From Luminiphilus sp051201685 (GTDB taxonomy: Bacteria > Pseudomonadota > Gammaproteobacteria > Pseudomonadales > Halieaceae): DNA of 64,000 bases. Where the stretch lies: NCBI RefSeq assembly GCF_051201685.1, contig NZ_CP179213.1, forward strand, positions 1,426,001 through 1,490,000, written 5' to 3'. The notes beneath the pieces are model-generated. The model had not been told where the DNA came from and made no database searches. It worked only from the letters and a program-made list of their open reading frames with translations. This document shows positions 44,080 through 52,709 of this stretch, in pieces. The position numbers were made by a program, and so were the translations under genes. How positions within the stretch are numbered: the first letter of the stretch is position 1; every line of letters starts with the position of its first letter.

Positions 44080-44443
44080 CAGCTTCTATCCGACCTCGAG
44101 TAACCCTAACGACTTCTACCCGCTGTGCGTTAAACGCATCTTGTAGAAAAGTGATCGCAATATCGGGTTGCATCACCTCGCCACTGGTATAAATATCCAC
44201 AGCGACGAAATTGTTTTCTGGCCAGGTGTGCACGCTAAAATGTGACTCGGCGATTAAGATGACCCCGCTGACTCCTGTGGGCGAAAACTGGTGAAAGAAA
44301 TACTTGATGATTGTTGATCCACAACGTTTTGCGGCTGCAAGCAGCGCCTCTTGGGTTGGCTCAACGCCCCCAATAACCGAGGCGTTACACCCATGAAGGT
44401 CTACCAAAAAATGATCACCGTAAGTTTCAGTCGAGACTGGCAC
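44069..44443 (-). CDS. speD: SpeD-type AdoMet decarboxylase homologue with altered catalytic residue
   Basis: 124 residues, the size of class 1B proenzymes. Conserved are the self-cleavage site Glu66-Ser67 in LIAESHFSVHTWPE (Ser67 becomes the pyruvoyl group), His72, and Ser59 in GVSGV. The decarboxylation cysteine (Cys83 in the Thermotoga enzyme, in a VDLFTCGE context) is Ser87 here (VDIYTSGE). The protein can therefore probably cleave itself, but its reaction may be weakened or changed; some SpeD homologues have been reported to decarboxylate other amino acids. It lies between two membrane spermidine-synthase-like genes, 14 bases after the first and overlapping the second. Confidence 0.88.
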   Translation of the reverse strand: MPVSTETYGDHFLVDLHGCNASVIGGVEPTQEALLAAAKRCGSTIIKYFFHQFSPTGVSGVILIAESHFSVHTWPENNFVAVDIYTSGEVMQPDIAITFLQDAFNAQRVEVVRVTRGRIEADAD

Positions 44444-44457
44444 TGTGTTCTACCCCT

Positions 44458-45135
44458 CTAATCCAGATATGCTTTAAGAACCAGCTCACTGATGTGATCA
44501 GCCATAATCAAATAGTAAACGAGCACCAAGGCCAAGGTGGATACAATGACGAGCATGCCATGGAAGTGAGGCAGGTCTGATGCTGAAACATGCTTTTTTT
44601 GCAGTACTAGCAATATGCCGACGGCTGCGTTGAGTAGACCTATGATAAACGCAGTCGGTATCAACCCAACGTACGGATAGAGGACGAACGCGAACGTCAT
44701 GGTGCCCAAAAATGCACCCAGGTAATTGATGCCAATAACGGCGTTATCGCTATATTTAGTGTTCAGATTTTTCAGCGCTATTAGCAGGGGAATTTCGAAG
44801 CCTGACAAGACTCCAATAATTATAATGAGCAAGTGAGCGGTTATAGAGAGCGTGAGTTCTGAGGCGCCAGTAGTATCAATAAAAAAGAGAAGCACTATGG
44901 AGCCGCCGCCAAACACGGTCAATAGCGTCTCGACACGTAGCAAGGCAACAGCGGGACGAGCCACGAACCGGCCTTCCGCGATCATTGATCCTATGCCGAG
45001 TGACATCATGTAAAGGCCGATGGTGACACTGTATCTAAGGACTGTGTTTCCTAAAAAGGCACTGAGTGCCTGCCCCAGCAGAAGCTCGTAAACAATGCTG
45101 CAAAAAGCGAGCACAAATGTCAGGGAGTAGATCAT
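44458..45135 (-). CDS. Stand-alone membrane domain homologous to membrane spermidine synthase
   Basis: 225 residues with about seven helices. It aligns by eye with the N-terminal half of the 595-residue protein two genes on: IVYELLLGQALSAFLGNTV versus LLYELLIAQALATFAANTV, and SVTIGLYMMSLGIGSMI versus SVTVGLYLAGMGLGALL. It ends where the enzyme domain would begin, with a normal stop and no frameshift remnant in the 14-base gap after it. So it is a duplicated membrane half without the transferase. It shares one base with the upstream gene's stop. Possible roles are a partner subunit or a transporter. Confidence 0.75.
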   Translation of the reverse strand: MIYSLTFVLAFCSIVYELLLGQALSAFLGNTVLRYSVTIGLYMMSLGIGSMIAEGRFVARPAVALLRVETLLTVFGGGSIVLLFFIDTTGASELTLSITAHLLIIIIGVLSGFEIPLLIALKNLNTKYSDNAVIGINYLGAFLGTMTFAFVLYPYVGLIPTAFIIGLLNAAVGILLVLQKKHVSASDLPHFHGMLVIVSTLALVLVYYLIMADHISELVLKAYLD

Positions 45136-47171
45136 TACTTCAACAACTGAAATGGGCTTGAGAAATCATCAGTCCATAGGCGCACATTGCTCACGTTGTC
45201 GGGCATTCTTTGCTTTTGTAATTGAATAAATTCCTGTGACATAAATCGATCGTTTTTCGTCAAAATCATCCAACGGGAGCCCCATTTTCGTGTACTAGTA
45301 GGGGCATTGTTTATCAGTACAGACTGTAGGCTGAGAGCCCTTCCCATTTCCGTGAGTAAAGGCTGGAAATCGAAATGCCAGCTCGAAATAAGCACCGCAA
45401 TAATACCATCAGGTGTAAGGTGTTTCAGGTATAGCTCAAAAGCCTCTCGAGTCAATAAATGAACGGGAATTGCATCGCTAGAGAAAGCGTCAAGGACAAA
45501 AATATCGAAAGCTTGCGGAAGCTCCTTTTCCAGCGAAAGTCGGGCGTCCCCCAAAACGAGTTTTACGTCCGCAGTTGTATCTGAAAGGTAGGTGAAATGG
45601 CGCTGAGCGATTTCCACAACATCAGGGTTGATCTCATAGACTTTTACCGAGTCTTGCGCTCCTGCGTAACTGATTGCGGTGCCAATACCCAAGCCAATCA
45701 TCCCTATGCGTCTTTTGGGCTGTTCTGCTGAAAAGCTCATCGCCATATCGATCCCGCTTCCGGGGGAGTAGTAGGTAATCGGCAACAACTTTTCTGGCGC
45801 TGTTGTGGCCTGTGCGCCGTGATAGCTGTTGCCGTTGCGCAACCACAAAAACTCCTCAGAAGTGCCAGCATTATCTCGCCCGACGGTTAACACTCCATAA
45901 AAATTGCGGGCCTGATAGACGATGTCTGGCTCCTCGTCACGCGCAGAGTGAACAAACACCAAAACAATAAAACTAGCGCCAATTGCCAGTGCGACTTGGA
46001 TTGGAATGCCAGCAGTCAGCGACACTTTGACGTTAACGTGTTTCATTAAAAGCAGAACTACCAATATTGTTGCCATCGATGCGGCAATTTGTAACTCAAT
46101 ATAGCGATCACTAATTATTGGCATTAGCACAGACACAAGGGCACTCCCTAAAGCCCCTCCTAGTGCCACTATGAGGTAATAGCCGGTCAGTTGGTTTGCT
46201 GTGGGCCTTAAACGGTACAACTCTCCGTGGCAGACCATACACAAGACAAATAGTGCGAACATGAAAACGATAATCGTCCAAGTGACATTAAGTGCTTCAC
46301 CAAGTAATAGGTAAAGGATCCAGGCAAGACTAAAGGCAAAAAGGGGTAGAAACAGCCTGCGGCGATACCAACGCTCGTTGTCGAAGGCAATAATAAAGGT
46401 GAGTAAATAAACGCTTAATGGCAATACCCATAAGAAGGGTATCGAAACAAGATCGCGGGTGAGTTGATTCGTCACACTCAACAATAGCGTTACCGCGGTC
46501 GCCGGAAGCATAAGCCAAAGCAGCCACGAAACGATGGGCACACGGGGTGTGTTATCACCACTTCTTGACGGTGCCGGGGCATGAGTTTTAGACCGCGACG
46601 CAGTGGCGAAAGCGCAGTAGATGCAGAGCGCGATAAAAACCGCAAAGGTAATAGACCATGCTTGCGCCTGCAGTTGCCGGTTAAACATGGGTTCGATGAT
46701 AAACGGGTAGCTCAACAGCGCTGCCAACGCCGCGACATTAGACAATGCGTACAGGCGGTAGGGATTGGTCGTTGCTTTTATTCCGCTCGCCCAGGCTTGT
46801 ATCAGCGGTGCCGTGGCCGACAACACAAAAAATGGAACGCCGATGGTTCGAATGAGAAGGCTCAGAATTTGCAGCGTTGGGTTTTGTGCCGCATCGAATT
46901 CATGGAGTTCTGAGGGGGAAATGGGGATTTGAATCAGGGCCAGCAATAAAAAAACAATATGTAACTGAGTTTGCCGTTGTAGACCTAAATACCTGACCGA
47001 TAGGTGGGCGTAGCCGTAGCCTGCAACGAGACAAGATTGGAAAAATAACATCGAAACTGCCCAGACCGCGGTGCCTCCGCCGAACCAAGGGAGAATGAAT
47101 TTTGTGATCAGAGGTTGAATCTGAAACAGTAAGAATGCAGAGGTAAATATGGTAAGTGCAAACGCAAGCAT
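45135..47171 (-). CDS. Fused multi-helix membrane/spermidine-synthase-like protein
   Basis: 678 residues. About 12 helices in the first 410 residues (start FTSAFLLFQIQPLITKFILP; WFGGGTAVWAVSMLFFQ) are typical of the fused MFS-like/spermidine-synthase group. The C-terminal Rossmann domain has IGMIGLGIGTAISYAG in place of GGGDG, and FVLDAFSSDAIPVHLLTREAFELYL. This group is widespread and unproven as an aminopropyltransferase. It is the first gene of the operon, with a sigma-70 promoter about 60 bases upstream. It differs in membrane topology from the other two membrane proteins of the cluster. Confidence 0.82.
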   Translation of the reverse strand: MLAFALTIFTSAFLLFQIQPLITKFILPWFGGGTAVWAVSMLFFQSCLVAGYGYAHLSVRYLGLQRQTQLHIVFLLLALIQIPISPSELHEFDAAQNPTLQILSLLIRTIGVPFFVLSATAPLIQAWASGIKATTNPYRLYALSNVAALAALLSYPFIIEPMFNRQLQAQAWSITFAVFIALCIYCAFATASRSKTHAPAPSRSGDNTPRVPIVSWLLWLMLPATAVTLLLSVTNQLTRDLVSIPFLWVLPLSVYLLTFIIAFDNERWYRRRLFLPLFAFSLAWILYLLLGEALNVTWTIIVFMFALFVLCMVCHGELYRLRPTANQLTGYYLIVALGGALGSALVSVLMPIISDRYIELQIAASMATILVVLLLMKHVNVKVSLTAGIPIQVALAIGASFIVLVFVHSARDEEPDIVYQARNFYGVLTVGRDNAGTSEEFLWLRNGNSYHGAQATTAPEKLLPITYYSPGSGIDMAMSFSAEQPKRRIGMIGLGIGTAISYAGAQDSVKVYEINPDVVEIAQRHFTYLSDTTADVKLVLGDARLSLEKELPQAFDIFVLDAFSSDAIPVHLLTREAFELYLKHLTPDGIIAVLISSWHFDFQPLLTEMGRALSLQSVLINNAPTSTRKWGSRWMILTKNDRFMSQEFIQLQKQRMPDNVSNVRLWTDDFSSPFQLLK

Positions 47172-47230
47172 GACTAGTGAATTAGCTGAAACGAGGTGCA
47201 GCCTAACACGCTCGTGGGCGCGGCGTGGAA

Positions 47231-47259
47231 ATTACAACTGTCCGCAGTGTAGGTTTCAA
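47231..47259 (-). promoter_or_regulatory. Sigma-70 promoter of the polyamine-like operon
   Basis: On the minus strand, TTGAAA (47254-47259), 17 bases, TGTAAT (47231-47236). Transcription would start near 47224, about 53 bases before the first ATG. Confidence 0.6.
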
Positions 47260-47579
47260 CAAAAAATTTGGGGGCAATTTAGATGTGATAAAAATGTGCC
47301 AACCCTCTTACATAGCTGGACGTCTCGATGGGAGCTTCTGTTAAATGATGCGCAAAATAAGCACATGAATGATCCGGGTGTTTCGTGCCTCGATAAGGCC
47401 CATACCACCGATGGCACCTGCTGCCGTTATTTTGTTGTGAGGGCGTGCGTAGTGTGGCCATCCAGCTAAAAGAAGGGGGTGGGTTTGGCCAAGTCCGCAG
47501 TGCCTGTGTGGCGACAAAAAGGTCAACGATAGGGTGCTAGTTCCCGAAAACTTTTAAACCTAAGGTACAATGCGGCTGC

Positions 47580-47628
47580 ATTTTCCCGCGAGCTCGTGGG
47601 CAATGAGTTCTCAGGGAAAATATTTTTT
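47580..47628 (+). other. Leader hairpin with terminator-like tail
   Basis: ATTTTCCC (47580-47587) pairs with GGGAAAAT (47614-47621), enclosing the palindrome CGAGCTCG, and ATTTTTT follows. A TACAAT box lies at 47566-47571 but without a good -35. It could be an attenuator or the end of a short RNA upstream of the LtaS-like gene. Confidence 0.35.
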
Positions 47629-47757
47629 GCGCTCGTAGATTAAACCCACCGCAGGAAAGCTTACTTACGTGATTGGGTTCAATATACGAAGAGAAATAAT
47701 TGGGACACTACTTTTTTGTTGGTGTTTAACTAGGTTTATAGGGTTTCTCGGTTCGCC

Positions 47758-50295
47758 ATGAAATTTTTGTTTTCGATATTTGTTGCGCTTTTATTGCCCA
47801 TGATGGCCATTCAGTACCTGTACCCAAGCTCAGTAGGTAATTTTGCTGAGCTTGTCTTCGCGGCGGCGGGTGTCACGTTATTTCTTTACGCGGTGCTTGC
47901 TTTTCTTTCTAGAATCCACACCGGCCTGGCGTTTTTGACGGTTGGATTGTTAATACTTGCGAGTTTAATGATTCGATTTTCTTACGGTTTCCTACAAGAC
48001 TTTACTGGGATGGGGTATACCGTCGAGTTTTTCGCGCACGCGGAATGGAAGTCGGCAAAAATCGCTTTTTCGGAATACTATTTTGCCCTGCTGCCACTGA
48101 TGGTATTGGTCGCGTTGTTTTTTTTGTTCCTCTCAAAGCTGGGGGCTGAGTTTAACCATAAAGGTTTTTTTCCGGGTGCGTTGGCACTGTTTGCATCATT
48201 AGTTCTTATCTTTTTTGGCAGTAACAGTTCGCCTGAGGTACTGTTAGCGTCGGGTTATCAGGAGTTTGCAAAGCGCGGGAAAATCGCTGCCCTAAATGCA
48301 AGGGTTGTACGGACCGATGCCGCAAAATTGCTACAACCACTGCGTGCTCAGAGACCGCTACCGACTGAAAAGAATTTTGTTGTGGCCAAGGCACCTGCCG
48401 ACCCCTATAACATCGTGGTAGTTTATCTTGAATCTTTTAATGAAAACCTGACTGAAAACGATATGTATCCTGGCTTAACACCCAATATGGATGCAATGAA
48501 AAAGAAGTATCTTAGTTTTTCAAACAATCTGTCTTCAGGTTACGTCACTATTGAGGGCATCTTTAACTCGCAATGCGGCACGTTAGTGAACATGGCCTAT
48601 GACAATAGTTCGCTAACCAAGGCCGAGGCGCGCATTACCAAATTACCTTGCATGGGGGATGTATTAAAAAAAGCGGGGTATAAGCAGGTATACCTTGGGG
48701 GGGCTAACCTGTCATTTGCGGGCAAAGGCGATTTCCTACTGGAGCATGGCTATGATCAGGTGTTGGGCTTGCAACACTGGCGAGCTCAAGGTTTTCGCGA
48801 CCAAAACACCATCTGGGGTATTCCCGATACAACGCTCTTTGATCAGGCATTCAAAAAAATCACTGAAATGCATAAAGCTTCAGCACCGTTCAACGTGACA
48901 CTGCTAACGTTGGGGACGCATGTGCCGGGATACACCTATGAAGGGTGTCCAGATTATCCGCGGTCAGACGAACCCTTTATTGATGCTATTCACTGTACGG
49001 ATTTTTTGCTGGAGAAATTTCTCAGTCAATTGGATCGCAACGGCGTACTCGAAAACACCGTGGTGTACATCCAAGCCGATCATGGAGTTTTTCACAGTCG
49101 GGATATGTTTCGATTGTTTCAAAAGCAGGGGGTGCTTGATAAGCGACTGTTTACCACCGTTGTGATCCCTGAAAAGCGCAAGCAGACGCTTGAAATCTGG
49201 GATACAGAAGCTCAGATGTCTTCTTTAGATATGGTTGCTAACGTACTCGATTTATTGGAGGTAGAACACAATGCAGACTTTGTGTTGGCGCGTTCACAGA
49301 TAAATAAGCCGGCTAAGCCACGTTATGTTTTGACTCGCTATAGGGACTATGACCCAGAAGGACGACCTATTATTAATGAAACATTAGGCTGCGAGAATGC
49401 CGATGCGATTGCCCAACCTCTTAGGTTGCCGTTGGATAGTTGCGATAAGAAAAGAGCGATGGATGCAGTATATAATTTCGGCACCACTTTTGCGTACAAA
49501 ACAAGAGATAATCAAGTTTGCGAGTATTCAGCGCATGCTCGTCTAGATCAAGAGACGGGTACCTTTCATCTGCGCTGGGGACGAGAGTATTTGACAGGAA
49601 GTTTTTCTGGTAGTGGGCGTCCAGTGCTGAGCCGTATGGGCATCTTCACTGTAATTCTCGACGAAAATGATCAAATAGAGCAGCAGTTATTTTTTTCCGG
49701 AAAGTTTAAAAAGCGCCTTAAAGAACTACAGCAAGTGTTAGAGAGCCTTGCTCCCGGACAGCGGGTTGTCCTTGCCTCGAATGCTTCTTTGGATCAGATT
49801 GGTGAGGAAGAGCAGGCTCATTGGCCCGAACAATTAAGTGCTTCGCAATTTGTATACATGACAAGGACACCCTCGGGCTTTGAGATTGAAACTGCACAAA
49901 CTGACGTAGACTTTTCGATAATTCTACGACCGGCTTCATGCGCTGGCGGATTGCAGGTAACAGCAAGAGATGGGGCGGCGTCGCAGGATGGTAAAATACA
50001 GCAGTGCCACGTTCAGGATTGGGGACCAAAAACCGTCGTTCAAGGGCAAGCGTTTAACCGAAGTTTTCAGGGTAACTCTAAGATATGGATTGAGACTGAG
50101 TGTGCGGTTGAGAACGTGTCTGTTGTCTTGGGAGGCAGGCTTGTTGATACTGCTCGAGATAGGAGCAGGATCACTGGCAGCTTCTCTGCTGAGAGGTCTT
50201 TAATGCGACAGGGCAAGTACGAGGTCACACTCTACGACATGAACACCGGCCACGTTAAAAAGGTAGGCGACTTAGAGGCAACCCCGGCACCTTAA
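47758..50295 (+). CDS. LtaS-like sulfatase-fold transferase with ILEI/FAM3-like domain
   Basis: 845 residues. Five N-terminal helices (to about residue 160) are followed by a sulfatase/alkaline-phosphatase-fold domain outside the membrane, the layout of lipoteichoic acid synthase and phosphoglycerol or phosphoethanolamine transferases. LtaS-type active-site residues are present: Glu225 (YLESFNE), nucleophile Thr264 (GYVTIEG), His388 (LGTHVPG), Asp441-His442 (QADHGVF). Residues about 595-700 resemble the ILEI/PANDER (FAM3) domain: FTVILDENDQIEQQLFF, then LAPGQRVVLASNASLDQI. A beta-sandwich-like tail with paired Cys follows. It is likely to transfer a phospho- or related group to a surface glycan or lipid. 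A sulfotransferase gene is next. Confidence 0.78.
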   Translation: MKFLFSIFVALLLPMMAIQYLYPSSVGNFAELVFAAAGVTLFLYAVLAFLSRIHTGLAFLTVGLLILASLMIRFSYGFLQDFTGMGYTVEFFAHAEWKSAKIAFSEYYFALLPLMVLVALFFLFLSKLGAEFNHKGFFPGALALFASLVLIFFGSNSSPEVLLASGYQEFAKRGKIAALNARVVRTDAAKLLQPLRAQRPLPTEKNFVVAKAPADPYNIVVVYLESFNENLTENDMYPGLTPNMDAMKKKYLSFSNNLSSGYVTIEGIFNSQCGTLVNMAYDNSSLTKAEARITKLPCMGDVLKKAGYKQVYLGGANLSFAGKGDFLLEHGYDQVLGLQHWRAQGFRDQNTIWGIPDTTLFDQAFKKITEMHKASAPFNVTLLTLGTHVPGYTYEGCPDYPRSDEPFIDAIHCTDFLLEKFLSQLDRNGVLENTVVYIQADHGVFHSRDMFRLFQKQGVLDKRLFTTVVIPEKRKQTLEIWDTEAQMSSLDMVANVLDLLEVEHNADFVLARSQINKPAKPRYVLTRYRDYDPEGRPIINETLGCENADAIAQPLRLPLDSCDKKRAMDAVYNFGTTFAYKTRDNQVCEYSAHARLDQETGTFHLRWGREYLTGSFSGSGRPVLSRMGIFTVILDENDQIEQQLFFSGKFKKRLKELQQVLESLAPGQRVVLASNASLDQIGEEEQAHWPEQLSASQFVYMTRTPSGFEIETAQTDVDFSIILRPASCAGGLQVTARDGAASQDGKIQQCHVQDWGPKTVVQGQAFNRSFQGNSKIWIETECAVENVSVVLGGRLVDTARDRSRITGSFSAERSLMRQGKYEVTLYDMNTGHVKKVGDLEATPAP

Positions 50296-50480
50296 GCGAA
50301 GCGCGCGCGTATTTACGCTGACGACGAAAAGCAGAAAAATTGGAATTTCAATGGGAGTCCCTAAAATTGGATGCAGGGTTGGCTCTCTTGATACTTGGCA
50401 ACCGCTTTGGTTGGTAAGGTTCCAAGTGCGTTTGGATAGTTACTTGAAGGTATAAACCACTCATTAATAAACAATTACAT

Positions 50481-51269
50481 ATGACTAAAAGCATTGCACC
50501 AGTATTTATTTTTTCCGCGAGTTGGCGAACTGGCAGTACTTTACTGCAGCGTTTGCTGAACACCACAGATGAGCTACTCATTTGGGGAGAGCCACAGTTT
50601 CTGATTCCAGCTCGAAGGATGTTCGATCTTGCGACCCAATCTTTTTCGGAGGCGCAGTGGATGCGAGATCAAGCGGAGGAAGAACCATTACATCAGATGT
50701 GGGCGCCCACGATTTGTCCGGATCCTGCAGGTATTGTGCCTGCGTTCCAGAGCCTATTCGATCAGCTTTACCTTGAGCCCAGCCTGGCTCAGGGCTTTGC
50801 TCGTTGGGGCTTCAAGGAAGTGCGCAACTTTGGTATCGAAAATGCCGTTTTTTTTCGCAGCATCTTCCCTGATGCAAAAATAGTGTTTCATTATCGCCAT
50901 CCTTTTGACGCATACGCTTCGTTGAAGCGCACCGATTTTTATAAATCCTTTGAGGACGCCCCTTTTCACCCGGTGCAAATTTGGGCAAAAAATTATGCGG
51001 CCTTTAAAAGCAAATTGGCGGGGGATTTGAGTGCATTTGTAATATCCCATGAGGAGGTCGTCAGCGCGATACCCAGTCAAAACCCAAAATTACAACAGCT
51101 TTTTGATTACGTTGACATTGAAATGACCAGCACCTGTGATGAGGTGCTTGGAAACAAGTTGGGCGGCACTTCTGAAGGGCAGAGCCTGTCATGGGGCGAA
51201 AAGAGAAAGATCCGAGCAATACTCAAAGAGAGGTCTGTTGATTTGTGCGGCGAGTACCCCAATGTCTAG
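50481..51269 (+). CDS. PAPS-dependent sulfotransferase
   Basis: 262 residues, cytosolic. The PAPS 5'-phosphosulfate loop is SWRTGSTLLQRLL (residues 14-26) and the 3'-phosphate motif is IVFHYRHPFDAYASLKR (134-150). Both are well formed, so it should be active. Bacterial members sulfate carbohydrates, lipids or small molecules. No PAPS synthesis genes are near. It is read in the same direction as the LtaS-like gene, 185 bases after it, so a shared role in making or changing a surface molecule is likely but not shown. No Shine-Dalgarno is seen before the ATG. Confidence 0.82.
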   Translation: MTKSIAPVFIFSASWRTGSTLLQRLLNTTDELLIWGEPQFLIPARRMFDLATQSFSEAQWMRDQAEEEPLHQMWAPTICPDPAGIVPAFQSLFDQLYLEPSLAQGFARWGFKEVRNFGIENAVFFRSIFPDAKIVFHYRHPFDAYASLKRTDFYKSFEDAPFHPVQIWAKNYAAFKSKLAGDLSAFVISHEEVVSAIPSQNPKLQQLFDYVDIEMTSTCDEVLGNKLGGTSEGQSLSWGEKRKIRAILKERSVDLCGEYPNV

Positions 51270-51454
51270 GGCGCGTTAACAGGCGTAAATGTTTCATGCT
51301 GGGGTATCGGCTTTGTTTCAAGCACTGGGATGGGCTAGGAGTTATACCGGAAAGTTGTTGGAATACCTTATGGATCGCTCGCAGGCCGTCGCACAGCAAG
51401 TTTCAATACGGGCACAGCAAACTGCTGCATAACGCGAGCTTGTAAGCGTATTTT

Positions 51455-51805
51455 TTACTCAAGAAGAGTGAGGGCATTTTCAGGGGGCCTTCCAATTACA
51501 GCCCTGTTATCGCAAATAATGATTGGCCGCTCGATGAGGATGGGATGTTCAACCATGGCGGCTAACCACACCTCTGTGGGAGCGTCTTCTGACAATCCCA
51601 AGCTTTTAAAAACCGCTTCGCCGCGCCGCACCAATTGTGGAGCACTTATCTGTAGTTTACTCAGTGTTGCTTGCAGTTCTTTTACAGTTGGTGGTAATTC
51701 TAGATACTTTAACACCACTGGTGCTGCGCCCGCCTGTTCGAGAAGGGCCAGCGCTTGACGGGATTTAGAGCACCTAGGGTTGTGCCATATGATGATGTTG
51801 TTCAT
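51455..51805 (-). CDS. ArsC-family reductase (YfgD-like)
   Basis: 116 residues with a thioredoxin-like fold. It begins IIWHNPRCSKSRQALALLEQ, with the active Cys12 of arsenate-reductase-like proteins, and ends IERPIIICDNRAVIGRPPEN, with the Arg residues of the family. The length fits ArsC/YfgD (about 119). It needs a glutaredoxin partner. No other arsenic genes are near, so a housekeeping or unknown thiol role is as likely as arsenate reduction. GGAA precedes the ATG. Confidence 0.88.
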   Translation of the reverse strand: MNNIIIWHNPRCSKSRQALALLEQAGAAPVVLKYLELPPTVKELQATLSKLQISAPQLVRRGEAVFKSLGLSEDAPTEVWLAAMVEHPILIERPIIICDNRAVIGRPPENALTLLE

Positions 51806-51920
51806 TGGTTTTTCCGCTTCTGGTGAGTGTCGGCGCCGCTATCCTTATGCAGCCTAGTGTTGCACTACTAGGGGGGGTTAGTGCGGCTGACTATCTGGCT
51901 AGTACATCTAGGGTTTGCTG

Positions 51921-52709
51921 TTACAACGCCTTGTGCAGAGCATCCAAGAGCGCATTAGGAGCCTCCATCATAAGCGTGTGTCCTGCTCCTTGTAGTACGC
52001 TCACTTCTAGTTTATGGAAGGCTTCTTGTAGCGGACCTGTGCCACGCACAGGAGTCAGGCGATCTTCACTCCCCAACACCATGAGTACAGGACATTCGAC
52101 GGCCGATGCGCGCTCTAGGCCGCTTTGATATTCGTTACAAGCGTTCATGTCGTAATACAGTGCACCGGGTTGTGATCGCTCGTAGAGCCTGAGGGAGCTA
52201 CCGACCATCCATATACCGGAGCTGCGATTGCCGCCATATTGATGCCGTTTGCTGAGTCCATACTGCGTCAGCATGTCGTAAGCCGCATGATCGTTGCTCT
52301 TACAGGCGTCGAGTATGGCACCGGAGACCGGCATGGGCACGATGGTACCAACCATAACCAACGCCCGGGCGCGGGTGGCGTACCTCGCGGAAAAGTCCAG
52401 AGCAATTAAACTGCCTAAGCTGTGGCCAACCACCGCAGTGACGTCAACTTTGAGGGCGTTGAGAACTTTCTCCAGCCAGTCTGCCATTGCGGGAATGCTT
52501 TGCAGTGGTGCTCCGCTTGAACGCCCATGCCCCGGTAAATCAACCGCAATCACATTGTTACCGTGACGAGCGAAGTGGCGAGCGGCTAAGGTCCAGACCG
52601 TGTGATCCATCCCTGAGCCATGAATAAAAACGATCGAAGGCTTGTCGCTGTCGATATCGCGAGAATTTGTATAGCAGTAGACGCTGTTGTCATCGATAGT
52701 AACTTTCAT
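51921..52709 (-). CDS. Alpha/beta hydrolase
   Basis: 262 residues, cytosolic. HGSGMDHTVW (residues 30-39) gives the oxyanion side, nucleophile Ser97 is in VVGHSLGSL, the acid is in LGSEDRLTPV and the His in LQGAGHTLMMEAP. Its ATG overlaps the metY stop by 4 bases (ATGA), so the two are translated together. This placing suggests a role linked to homoserine or cysteine metabolism, for example ester hydrolysis, but MetX-type acyltransferase motifs are not seen. The substrate is unknown. Confidence 0.83.
   Translation of the reverse strand: MKVTIDDNSVYCYTNSRDIDSDKPSIVFIHGSGMDHTVWTLAARHFARHGNNVIAVDLPGHGRSSGAPLQSIPAMADWLEKVLNALKVDVTAVVGHSLGSLIALDFSARYATRARALVMVGTIVPMPVSGAILDACKSNDHAAYDMLTQYGLSKRHQYGGNRSSGIWMVGSSLRLYERSQPGALYYDMNACNEYQSGLERASAVECPVLMVLGSEDRLTPVRGTGPLQEAFHKLEVSVLQGAGHTLMMEAPNALLDALHKAL

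Larger units (their letters stand above)
47172..47757. other. 586-base divergent intergenic region
   Basis: It separates the polyamine-like operon from the divergent LtaS-like gene. It holds the promoter above on the minus strand and, on the plus strand, the hairpin at 47580-47628. No ORF with a believable start was found. Confidence 0.5.
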
